Shown: positions 1 through 5,889 of the stretch, one piece after another | Position numbering within the stretch: position 1 is the first letter of the stretch | How the letters are laid out: each line of letters starts with the position of its first letter | Source: Thermoguttaceae bacterium | GTDB taxonomy: Bacteria > Planctomycetota > Planctomycetia > Pirellulales > Thermoguttaceae | Reading direction: 5' to 3' | Length of the DNA: 6,888 nt | NCBI GenBank assembly: GCA_028695865.1 | Contig: JAQVID010000168.1 | Coordinates: forward strand, 1 to 6,888 | Notes under the pieces: generated by a model | What the model was told of the DNA's origin: nothing | Database searches by the model: none | Seen by the model: the letters and a program-made list of their open reading frames with translations, nothing else | Position numbers and translations under genes: made by a program

Positions 1-14
1 TTTGGCCCGGAATC

Positions 15-1097
15 TTAGAAAGCATCTTCAAGTTGCTTGCGAATATAAGCAACCCGAAAAACGTTTTCGTCCGAACCTGACAATTCTTTTCCCGCGATTT
101 TGCACAAGTGCGACGGCTGTATGTGCAAAAGGAGATCGTTTAAGAGTTGAGGAACACCATTTGACACATTGTCTTCCTGAGGCAACTCCGTAAACAATCC
201 CAAACTGATTCCCAAACGCATTCGGGAAAGAAACTCCATGGCCTCCTCAACCGACATGGTCCTGGCCGTTTTCATGATTCCCACTGCGCGAAACGCTCTG
301 TCGAGCAGAGAGTCTTTTTGCGTTTCCAAAATATGCTTTCGTGCTTGTCTTTCATATTCGATAATCTGCGGAACAACTTCAGCAACCTGCATGATCAATT
401 CTTCTTCGCTCTGCCCCAGTGTAACCTGATTGCTGATTTGGAAAAATTCACCCATGGCACTGGAACCCTCGCCGTATATGCCGCGAACAGCCAAACTCAA
501 TTTTTGCAGCCCGCGAAACGCCCGCTCCAATTCGGAACTTTCAACCAAACCGGGCAAATGAAGCATGACACTGACGCGAATACCGGTTCCGATGTTCGAC
601 GGACAGGCGGTCAAATATCCCCGTTGTTCGTCGAACGAAACAGGAAGCTCGTTTTCCAGCAAGTCGTCAATCTCGCTAATTCGATTCCAGACATTCTGTA
701 AATCAAGGCCGCTGGTCATTGCTTGAAGACGCAAGTGATCTTCTTCGTTCACCATGATACTGAAATGTTCGTCGCGGTCAATAAGAACAGCGCGAGGAAT
801 ATCAGATTCGGCAAGTTTCCGGCTAATCAATTGACGTTCCAGCAGGTAATAACGATCTATTTGCGGCATTTTCTGAAGCGAAAAATAGTGTACCTTGGAC
901 TCGTCGAATTTTCGTTTGAAAACATCTTCCACAAGTGCCAACAGTTCCACAAGATTCTGTTCAGAAGCCCGATTGACAAAAGGATAGCCATCCACGTTAC
1001 GGGCAAGCCGAATACGACTTGAAATCACAATATCCGAATCCGGGCCCGTACCTTGAAGCCATGCTCCCTGTCGATTAAATAATTTATCTATGTCCAA
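15..1097 (-). CDS. mcsB: Protein arginine kinase McsB (ATP:guanido phosphotransferase family), complete, TTG start
   Basis: Encodes 360 residues, the usual length for bacterial McsB, a cytosolic kinase that phosphorylates arginines; in Firmicutes this marks proteins for ClpCP degradation. Guanido-kinase motifs appear in order: SSRIRLARN (26-34), NEEDH (117-121), YLTACPSNIGTG (161-172) with the reactive-site cysteine C165, RGIYGEG (205-211) and the nucleotide-site run FFQISNQ (218-224). The C-terminal RLGISLG (294-300) is also typical. The TTG start is chosen because a near-perfect Shine-Dalgarno (GGAGGTGA) lies just upstream and the protein begins where the family does. The phosphoarginine-binding RDxxRA motif known near the C-terminus of Bacillus-type McsB appears as ENVFRV (344-349), keeping only the second arginine. 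No mcsA or ctsR lies upstream; the preceding gene is a tRNA. Family assignment is near certain; the cellular role is inferred by homology. Confidence 0.95.
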   Translation of the reverse strand: MDIDKLFNRQGAWLQGTGPDSDIVISSRIRLARNVDGYPFVNRASEQNLVELLALVEDVFKRKFDESKVHYFSLQKMPQIDRYYLLERQLISRKLAESDIPRAVLIDRDEHFSIMVNEEDHLRLQAMTSGLDLQNVWNRISEIDDLLENELPVSFDEQRGYLTACPSNIGTGIRVSVMLHLPGLVESSELERAFRGLQKLSLAVRGIYGEGSSAMGEFFQISNQVTLGQSEEELIMQVAEVVPQIIEYERQARKHILETQKDSLLDRAFRAVGIMKTARTMSVEEAMEFLSRMRLGISLGLFTELPQEDNVSNGVPQLLNDLLLHIQPSHLCKIAGKELSGSDENVFRVAYIRKQLEDAF

Positions 1098-1101
1098 AAA
1101 A

Positions 1102-1109
1102 TCACCTCC
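1102..1109 (-). promoter_or_regulatory. Strong ribosome binding site of mcsB
   Basis: The minus strand reads GGAGGTGA. The GGAGG core ends 7 nt before a TTG codon. It is the best Shine-Dalgarno in the window and fixes the non-ATG start of mcsB. Confidence 0.85.
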
Positions 1110-1115
1110 AAAGGT

Positions 1116-1144
1116 ATTTTACGACAAAACAAACTGTTTTTCAA
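1116..1144 (-). promoter_or_regulatory. Probable sigma70-type promoter of mcsB
   Basis: On the minus strand a -35 TTGAAA (1139-1144) and a -10 TAAAAT (1116-1121) are separated by 17 bp. The predicted transcription start would fall just ahead of the Shine-Dalgarno, giving a leader of only about 10-15 nt. The element lies downstream of the tRNA terminator, so mcsB is probably its own transcription unit. Prediction only. Confidence 0.5.
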
Positions 1145-1190
1145 TACCCCAGCGCAAGAAATTAAGAAGTCACGACGAAAAAGTATGGGT

Positions 1191-1244
1191 CAAGAAAAAA
1201 CAAAACCCTTGATTTCGGTATAATTTGACGAAACCAAAGGTTTT
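1191..1244 (-). terminator. Intrinsic terminator after tRNA-Asn
   Basis: The arms 1203-1217 and 1229-1243 form a 15-bp stem (two G-U wobbles, one further A-T pair at 1202/1244) with an 11-nt loop. On the minus strand the stem is followed by a T-rich run (TTTTGTTTTTTCTT). It lies about 45 nt past the tRNA 3' end and before the mcsB promoter, so it should end the tRNA-containing transcript. The plus-strand side also has five Ts after the stem, but no plus-strand gene needs it. Confidence 0.7.
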
Positions 1245-1290
1245 TATCCAAGTTTCCCCGGCAGAACACCAAAAGGAAAAAAGGAAAAAA

Positions 1291-1363
1291 CGCCTCGACT
1301 AGGACTCGAACCTAGGACCCAGCGGTTAACAGCCGCTTGCTCTACCAACTGAGCTATCAAGGC
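1291..1363 (-). tRNA. tRNA-Asn (anticodon GTT)
   Basis: The 73-nt minus-strand sequence folds as a complete cloverleaf: a 7-bp acceptor stem (GCCTTGA with TCGAGGC, one G-U), a 4-bp D stem (GCTC/GAGC), a 5-bp anticodon stem (AGCGG/CCGCT) around the loop CTGTTAA, a 5-nt variable loop, and a 5-bp T stem (CTAGG/CCTAG) with TTCGAGT in the loop. The anticodon GTT reads AAC/AAT (Asn), and the discriminator base G fits tRNA-Asn. The 3' CCA is not encoded; a T run follows directly. It lies 155 bp downstream of dcd in the same direction, and no clear promoter of its own was found. Confidence 0.97.
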
Positions 1364-1518
1364 AAGTCACGACCAAACATGTTCCCTTGTTTGCCACGAC
1401 TGAAAGATATTGTATATTCTTTTTTTTATTAGGCTAGGGGGTTCATCCGATAAAATTTTTCCTGAATGGTTGCCCAAAAAAACGATGTAAACCTGGGCAA
1501 ATTGGCAAAAGCATACGG

Positions 1519-2040
1519 TCACAGGTAATCTTTCCAGGCCATACTCGGCTGGACTTCGGTATTATTTTGATATTTCCCCGTTCGATACGGGACGTAATCT
1601 CCCTGAATGGTATGGTAATATATTTGGCACAGTTCCATTTCGGGATAGATGCGAATCGGACTGATTGCGTGAATCTCCAGCGTCCAATAGCCCGCGAAAC
1701 CGACGTCGCCAAAACCGGCGGTAACATGAACGCACAGGCCAAGACGCCCCATCGACGAACGCCCTTCCAGCATCGGAACAAATCCGTCCGTCTTCGTGTA
1801 TTCCAGCGAACGTCCCAGATAGAGCCGGCCAGGATCAAGTACCATCCCCTCCGGCGGAATCGTCAAAAACTCGCACGCATTTGGCTTCTTCACGTCGAGA
1901 ATCTCTTCCCGATAGACAAGAAGCTTATTGTGCAATCGCAGATTATAACTATTGGGATTCAAACGACTTTCGTCGAAAGGATCAATTTGAATCGTTCCTT
2001 TGCGAATTTCCCCCGCAATGGCAAGACCGGATAATATCAT
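1519..2040 (-). CDS. dcd: dCTP deaminase (possibly bifunctional deaminase/dUTPase)
   Basis: Encodes 173 residues of the dUTPase-fold, homotrimeric dCTP deaminase family, which converts dCTP to dUTP (or directly to dUMP in bifunctional members) for dTTP synthesis. Visible motifs are EGRSSMGRLGL (92-102) with the phosphate-binding Arg and Ser residues, HVTAGFGD (105-112), the catalytic glutamate in WTLEI (E122), and a C-terminal KYQNN lid (156-160). TAGF rather than the TAH of E. coli Dcd resembles the bifunctional enzymes of Mycobacterium and Methanocaldococcus, so direct dUMP production is possible but unproven. The ATG start is preceded by AAGGGGGGTG, one mismatch from a full Shine-Dalgarno. 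It follows nrdD after 28 nt without a terminator and is probably cotranscribed. This fits metabolically, because class III reductase makes dCTP directly. Confidence 0.93.
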   Translation of the reverse strand: MILSGLAIAGEIRKGTIQIDPFDESRLNPNSYNLRLHNKLLVYREEILDVKKPNACEFLTIPPEGMVLDPGRLYLGRSLEYTKTDGFVPMLEGRSSMGRLGLCVHVTAGFGDVGFAGYWTLEIHAISPIRIYPEMELCQIYYHTIQGDYVPYRTGKYQNNTEVQPSMAWKDYL

Positions 2041-2068
2041 GACACCCCCCTTGATAAGCGTAAACGTT

Positions 2069-4282
2069 CTATGCGTTGGCGACTCGACGCACCGTCATTT
2101 CGTCATTCTTTTCGGAAAACGGAACGACATGCGCTTCCGTAACGACTTCACTTGCGTCCCCTTCAGCATTCAGAACAATGTCGCCTGAGCGCGTCGCGGC
2201 AAGTTGATAAACCTTTCGGTCCTTAAATTCCTGCGACTTGCCCGCGTTCCAGTTGCTCACAGGACGATAGTATCCGGTAATCCGACTGTAGACTTCGGTC
2301 GATTCCCCGCAATGGGGACATGTATAAACTTCGCCGTTTATGTACCCGTGCCGACGACAAATTGAGTAGGTCGGCGAGAGCGTGTAATACGGAAGTCGGT
2401 ACTGCGAGGCAATCTTGCGAACGAGATTGGCCGCCGATTTCCAGCTTGAAAGTTTTTCACCCAGGAAGGCGTGAAATACCGTGCCGGACGTGTAGAGCGT
2501 CTGGAGTTCATCTTGCGCGTCCAGTGCTTCAAAAATGTCGTCCGTATACCCGACGGGCAGGTGCGAACTGTTCGTATAATAAGGAGTCCGGGCTTCCTCG
2601 TCCGCCGCTTCGGGCATGGCAGCGGTCTTAATGCCCGGATAACGCTGGACATCGTGCATGGCCAGACGGTACGAAGTCGATTCGGCAGGGGTCGCTTCCA
2701 GGTTGTACAGGTCGCCATACTTCTCTTGATAATCGGCCAAACGGTTTCGCATGTGATTTAACACGTCCCGGGCAAAAGCCTGTGTTTTCGGATCAGTCAT
2801 ATCGCCCCCGAGCCATTTGGCATTGAGCCCAACTTCATTCATGCCCAGCAGACCAATGGTCGAGAAATGATTCGCAAATGTCCAGAGATAATGTTGCGTA
2901 TAAGGATAAAGTCCTTCGTCGAGGAGTTTCGTAATAACCTTTCGTTTGATCTTGAGCGATCGGGCAGCAAGGTCCATGAGTCGGTCCAGTCGGGCATGGA
3001 AATCATCGACATCCCGGGCCAGGTACGCAATTCGGGGCATATTGATCGTTACGACCCCGATACTTCCCGTACTCTCGCCCGAGCCGAAATACCCACCCGA
3101 TTTTTTGCGCAGTTCCCGAAGGTCAAGTCGCAGACGGCAGCACATACTGCGAACGTCGTCCGGCTCCATCTGACTGTTGACATAATTTGAGAAATAAGGA
3201 GTTCCGTATTTGGCGGTCATTTCAAACAAAAGCCGATTGTTAACAGTATCCGACCAGTCGAAATCGCGCGTGATCGAATAGGTTGGAATCGGATATTGAA
3301 AGCCCCGACCGTGGGCGTCCCCCTCTAGCATGATTTCAATGAATGCCCGGTTGATCATGTCCATTTCGTGTTGGCAGTCGCCATACGTAAAGTCGGTGAT
3401 TCGTCCGCCGACAATCGCGTTCTGATCGGCCAAATCTTTCGGAACCGTCCAGTCGAGTGTTATATTCGAAAAGGGAGCCTGGGTTCCCCAACGACTCGGC
3501 GTGTTCACCCCGTACACAAACGACTCAATACACTTCTTCACGGCGTCGTATGTTAACTTGTCGGTCCGGACAAATGGGGCAAGATACGTATCGAAGGATG
3601 AAAACGCCTGAGCTCCGGCCCATTCGTTTTGCATGATTCCCAAGAAATTGACCATCTGATTACAGAGGGTTGCCAAATGCCGGGCAGGACTTGACGTAAT
3701 TTTACCGGGAATGCCGCCAAGACCTTCCTGAATCAACTGCCGCAGCGACCACCCGGCGCAATATCCGGTCAGCATGGAAAGGTCATGCAAATGAAAATCC
3801 GCGTCCCGATGAGCCTGCGCAATCTCCGGATCGTAGACCTCCGACAGCCAATAGTTGGCCGTGATCGCCCCGGAATTACTCAAAATAAGCCCGCCGACCG
3901 AATACGTCACCGTTGAATTCTCCTTGACCCGCCAATCGGTTTCCTTGACGTATTTGTCTACCAGCTTCTTGTAATCAAGCATGGTCGCCTGCATGTTACG
4001 AATATTCTCATGCTGCTTGCGGTAAAGAATATACGCTTTGGCAACGTCTTCATAACCGGCGTGAATCAAAACAGCCTCAACACTATCCTGAATCTCCTCG
4101 ACGGAAATCGCGTTATCCTTAATCTTGGCTTCATAATCGGAAGTCACACGCAAGGCAAGCATCTGAATAATGTCGCTGTTATACTGTCGCTCTTTGGCTT
4201 CAAACGCCATGGTAATCGCAATACAGATTTTCGAAAGATTGAAATCGACATAGTGTCCATCTCGTTTGAGTACACGGTACAT
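2069..4282 (-). CDS. nrdD: Anaerobic (class III) ribonucleoside-triphosphate reductase
   Basis: Encodes 737 residues from the ATG at 4282. This oxygen-sensitive glycyl radical enzyme reduces NTPs to dNTPs in the cytosol after activation by NrdG. Residues 1-95 are an ATP-cone regulatory domain (MYRVLKRDG onwards). The catalytic barrel follows, with C175 and the CC pair at 381-382 as active-site cysteine candidates. Near the end are C642, H645 and CPHC (655-658), probable zinc ligands, then RITGYY with the glycyl radical site G670, followed by the family's RPV..WN.GK pattern. About 48 residues follow EFKDR, a longer tail than usual. The start is chosen because the ATP-cone begins there and GGAGAA lies 6 nt upstream. 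The frame stays open to 4510, but that stretch is riboswitch leader and terminator. dcd follows 28 nt downstream. Confidence 0.96.
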   Translation of the reverse strand: MYRVLKRDGHYVDFNLSKICIAITMAFEAKERQYNSDIIQMLALRVTSDYEAKIKDNAISVEEIQDSVEAVLIHAGYEDVAKAYILYRKQHENIRNMQATMLDYKKLVDKYVKETDWRVKENSTVTYSVGGLILSNSGAITANYWLSEVYDPEIAQAHRDADFHLHDLSMLTGYCAGWSLRQLIQEGLGGIPGKITSSPARHLATLCNQMVNFLGIMQNEWAGAQAFSSFDTYLAPFVRTDKLTYDAVKKCIESFVYGVNTPSRWGTQAPFSNITLDWTVPKDLADQNAIVGGRITDFTYGDCQHEMDMINRAFIEIMLEGDAHGRGFQYPIPTYSITRDFDWSDTVNNRLLFEMTAKYGTPYFSNYVNSQMEPDDVRSMCCRLRLDLRELRKKSGGYFGSGESTGSIGVVTINMPRIAYLARDVDDFHARLDRLMDLAARSLKIKRKVITKLLDEGLYPYTQHYLWTFANHFSTIGLLGMNEVGLNAKWLGGDMTDPKTQAFARDVLNHMRNRLADYQEKYGDLYNLEATPAESTSYRLAMHDVQRYPGIKTAAMPEAADEEARTPYYTNSSHLPVGYTDDIFEALDAQDELQTLYTSGTVFHAFLGEKLSSWKSAANLVRKIASQYRLPYYTLSPTYSICRRHGYINGEVYTCPHCGESTEVYSRITGYYRPVSNWNAGKSQEFKDRKVYQLAATRSGDIVLNAEGDASEVVTEAHVVPFSEKNDEMTVRRVANA

Positions 4283-4297
4283 AAAATATTCTCCATG

Positions 4298-4340
4298 AAA
4301 AATTTTGGCGGATAAACACAACGGCCGAATATCCGGCCAA
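4298..4340 (-). terminator. Putative riboswitch-controlled terminator ahead of nrdD
   Basis: On the minus strand the arm at 4330-4340 (TTGGCCGGATA) pairs with 4305-4314 (TATCCGCCAA), giving 10 bp with one bulged C. The stem is followed by AA and five Ts (4298-4302), directly before the nrdD Shine-Dalgarno. A shorter alternative hairpin (GGCCG/CGGCC, using 4323-4327) would occupy the same 5' arm. The two folds exclude each other, as expected of an expression platform. The switch mechanism is inferred from sequence pairing only. Confidence 0.5.
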
Positions 4341-4412
4341 TACCCTTGTGGACTTACAAGAGCCTTTCCCCCCTGTGAAACACTTCGTCGACTCGCAAAA
4401 CGTTTCCGGTTT

Positions 4413-4674
4413 GTAACATGGCAGGTTTTCTGACTGACGAAAAAGGCCAATCCCAAGTTGGGATCGACTCGCAAAGCATTCAAAGACCTTCTCGTCGTCT
4501 CCTGCGACAATGGTCAAACGTTCGATATGAACGTTGAGAAGCCGAATGCTTTGCCGCCCCCAGGCGATTATCGTTTACAGCGGCGAGGAGCGTTCCGGCA
4601 TTGCACCGGATTCCCTGTTATTCTGTGATCATGAATCAAGATTTAGTATCACAGAACCACCACACTACTACATA
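4413..4674 (-). ncRNA. Cobalamin (adenosylcobalamin) riboswitch in the nrdD leader
   Basis: Read on the minus strand, the leader carries the B12-element landmarks in order. First is a 9-bp stem (4648-4656 with 4621-4629), then the CAGGGAATCC box (4608-4617). A CCGG/CCGG hairpin and the CTGTAA box (4575-4580) follow. Next is a degenerate B12 box, ACCATTG...GAGAAGGT, around 4486-4514. A perfect 11-bp stem (GCAAAGCATTC at 4545-4555 with 4473-4483) encloses it. A hairpin of AACGTTC/GAACGTT and one of ATCCCAA/TTGGGAT are also present. The element closes with the conserved GTCAG...ACCTGCC (4420-4438). Family knowledge: such elements bind adenosylcobalamin and repress the downstream gene. It controls nrdD and, by cotranscription, dcd. 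The outer P1 stem boundaries are approximate. Confidence 0.88.
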
Positions 4675-4682
4675 TAGCAAAC

Positions 4683-4720
4683 AATATAATCGATAATACG
4701 ACAAATGCAACAGGTTGCAA
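4683..4720 (-). promoter_or_regulatory. Probable promoter(s) of the riboswitch-nrdD-dcd transcript
   Basis: Two overlapping minus-strand candidates exist: TTGCAT (4705-4710) with TATATT (4683-4688), and TTGCAA (4715-4720) with TATTAT (4693-4698), each with a 16-bp spacer. Either would start transcription just upstream of the riboswitch. A 14-bp inverted repeat (4706-4719) overlaps both -35 boxes. Prediction only, but the placement fits the leader boundary. Confidence 0.5.
4706..4719. repeat. 14-bp inverted repeat TGCAACAGGTTGCA over the nrdD promoter
   Basis: Perfect 6-bp half-sites (TGCAAC/GTTGCA) flank a 2-bp centre and cover the candidate -35 boxes. This is a possible operator for a dimeric regulator. 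It does not look like an NrdR box. No regulator is identified. Confidence 0.4.
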
Positions 4721-4767
4721 TGGGATATTTTCCAAAAGTTGGTTTAGGTAAAATTTTAAAAACAGGG

Positions 4768-4803
4768 AAAAAGAGTCCGGAATTCCGCAAATGCTTTCCG
4801 CAC
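4768..4803 (-). terminator. Probable intrinsic terminator of nrdG
   Basis: On the minus strand GTGCGGAA (4796-4803) pairs with TTCCGGAC (4775-4782) with one mismatch and a 13-nt loop, followed by TCTTTTT. It begins 16 nt after the nrdG stop codon and lies upstream of the nrdD promoter, so nrdG is likely a separate transcript. The mismatch keeps confidence moderate. Confidence 0.45.
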
Positions 4804-4819
4804 AAAAGATTACGGAGTA

Positions 4820-5524
4820 TTATATCCGAACTTCGACCGATTTGAAATACTGTCGCGCAATCAAGGCCAGCCTGTTCAACTCCTCCGCGGTGAAAGAATG
4901 GAGTGGACCAGGTCCCAAAATGGAACCACTATCGCGAAAATTCTGAAGGTAATATCGAGACGCCCCACGAAACGCCTGACCCATGGCATGTAAGTCGGCT
5001 TCTGTATGGAATTCTCGCACAAGAGTCGTTCGAAATTCATACGGAACATATTCGGCAAGAAGTAAAGCCGCACTCGATTTGATCAGGTCAAAGGAAATCG
5101 CATCGCAACCTGTGGTCATCGAATATTTTTCCGGTGAGTTTTTGATATCCATGGCAACGTAATCGACCAGTTTCTCGTTGAGAATCGCCTCAAGCCGGTC
5201 AGGAAAAGAACCGTTCGTATCGAGCTTGATTTGAAAGCCGAGTTCCCGGACACGTCGCAAGAAATCAGGCAAACCGGACTGCGCAAGAGGTTCCCCGCCG
5301 GTAACACAAACACCGTCAAGCTTTCCGACTCGGGAGGATAAAAAGCTCAAAACAGTCTCCGCTTTGATCGACGTCGACGCGGCTGATCCTTGCGATTGAA
5401 TCAAAGACGGATTATGACAACACGGGCAACGAAAATTGCAACCATTGACAAACACAATGGCGCAAATGCGGTCCGGGAAATCAAGTAACGAAAATTTTTG
5501 CAGTCCGCCAATACTGATTGTCAT
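4820..5524 (-). CDS. nrdG: Anaerobic ribonucleoside-triphosphate reductase activating protein (radical SAM)
   Basis: Encodes 234 residues. The enzyme uses a 4Fe-4S cluster and S-adenosylmethionine to place the glycyl radical on NrdD. The radical SAM cluster motif CxxxCxxC is C29, C33, C36 (CNFRCPCC), and the GGEP motif is at 76-79. The opening IGGLQKFSLLDFPD is typical of the longer NrdG2-like activases (TIGR02495 type) rather than the ~150-residue E. coli NrdG. The ATG at 5524 is chosen because the family starts two to five residues before IGGLQKFS. The frame is open to a GTG at 5593, which would add 23 atypical residues; neither start has a convincing Shine-Dalgarno. It lies upstream of nrdD, separated by a probable terminator, a promoter and the riboswitch, which would not regulate it. 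Its target is presumably NrdD; the activase family also serves other glycyl radical enzymes. Confidence 0.9.
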   Translation of the reverse strand: MTISIGGLQKFSLLDFPDRICAIVFVNGCNFRCPCCHNPSLIQSQGSAASTSIKAETVLSFLSSRVGKLDGVCVTGGEPLAQSGLPDFLRRVRELGFQIKLDTNGSFPDRLEAILNEKLVDYVAMDIKNSPEKYSMTTGCDAISFDLIKSSAALLLAEYVPYEFRTTLVREFHTEADLHAMGQAFRGASRYYLQNFRDSGSILGPGPLHSFTAEELNRLALIARQYFKSVEVRI

Positions 5525-5631
5525 TTCTAATAAGTCGTTTCTTTTGATTGTTTCGCCTTCGAAAAACGGGAGACCATTCGGGCCAAACGACACGAAAACG
5601 GAACCTGTATCAATAAAATTACAACTTTTCT

Positions 5632-5659
5632 ATTATAACGCACACGGGCAACGAGTCAA
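5632..5659 (-). promoter_or_regulatory. Sigma70-type promoter of nrdG
   Basis: On the minus strand, TTGACT (5654-5659) and a consensus TATAAT (5632-5637) are separated by 16 bp. This is the best promoter match in the window. The start of transcription would be near 5625, leaving a leader of about 100 nt to the ATG at 5524, or about 30 nt to the GTG at 5593. Confidence 0.65.
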
Positions 5660-5875
5660 TTCTGCGTCCGCGTGTCGCCGGGTGCGGAGTGTGGCAACGT
5701 GCGATACGCAATCAGAAATGATTAGACTGAATTGTCTGAAAAAACGGGTTTTGTACATGGATAAACATCCCGTAACGGCTTTTGAGTCGACAAAACAGAT
5801 TTTCATGCCCGACTTTTACTTTTTTTCACCTATTTTAAAAAATTTTGCGGTGACCTGATATCCATTGGAAGGTTT
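5660..5875. other. Intergenic stretch without recognisable genes
   Basis: Between the nrdG promoter and the first plus-strand ATG candidates I see no convincing gene, RNA or strong terminator. The open frame that crosses it on the plus strand is mostly antisense to nrdG and has no coding character. T-rich and A-rich runs at 5816-5846 lower the GC locally. Confidence 0.4.
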
Positions 5876-5889
5876 ATGAATTATATTGT

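Noticed and set aside
1364..1440. Dedicated tRNA-Asn promoter around TATACAAT
   Set aside because: A -10-like sequence is visible but no acceptable -35 stands 15-19 bp upstream.
1470..1500. Hairpin TTGCCCA/TGGGCAA after dcd as a terminator
   Set aside because: The stem is 7 bp with a 17-nt loop and no T run follows it on the minus strand. Read-through into tRNA-Asn and its strong terminator is at least as likely.
1567..2034. Plus-strand ORF of 155 codons opposite dcd
   Set aside because: It is antisense to a gene with clear catalytic motifs and shows no recognisable protein features; the same holds for the plus-strand ORFs opposite mcsB, nrdD and nrdG.
4283..4510. Possible 76-residue N-terminal extension of NrdD from the ATG at 4510
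   Set aside because: This stretch contains conserved riboswitch boxes and a terminator-like hairpin, its translation has no resemblance to NrdD, and a proper Shine-Dalgarno and the ATP-cone start lie at 4282.
4660..4700. NrdR boxes near the nrdD promoter
   Set aside because: There are AT-rich pieces such as ACAATATAAT, but I cannot find two properly spaced palindromic boxes.
5525..5593. Longer NrdG starting at the GTG at 5593
   Set aside because: The 23 extra residues do not resemble the family, whose members begin near IGGLQKFS. The Shine-Dalgarno support is weak for both starts, so the shorter form is preferred but not proven.
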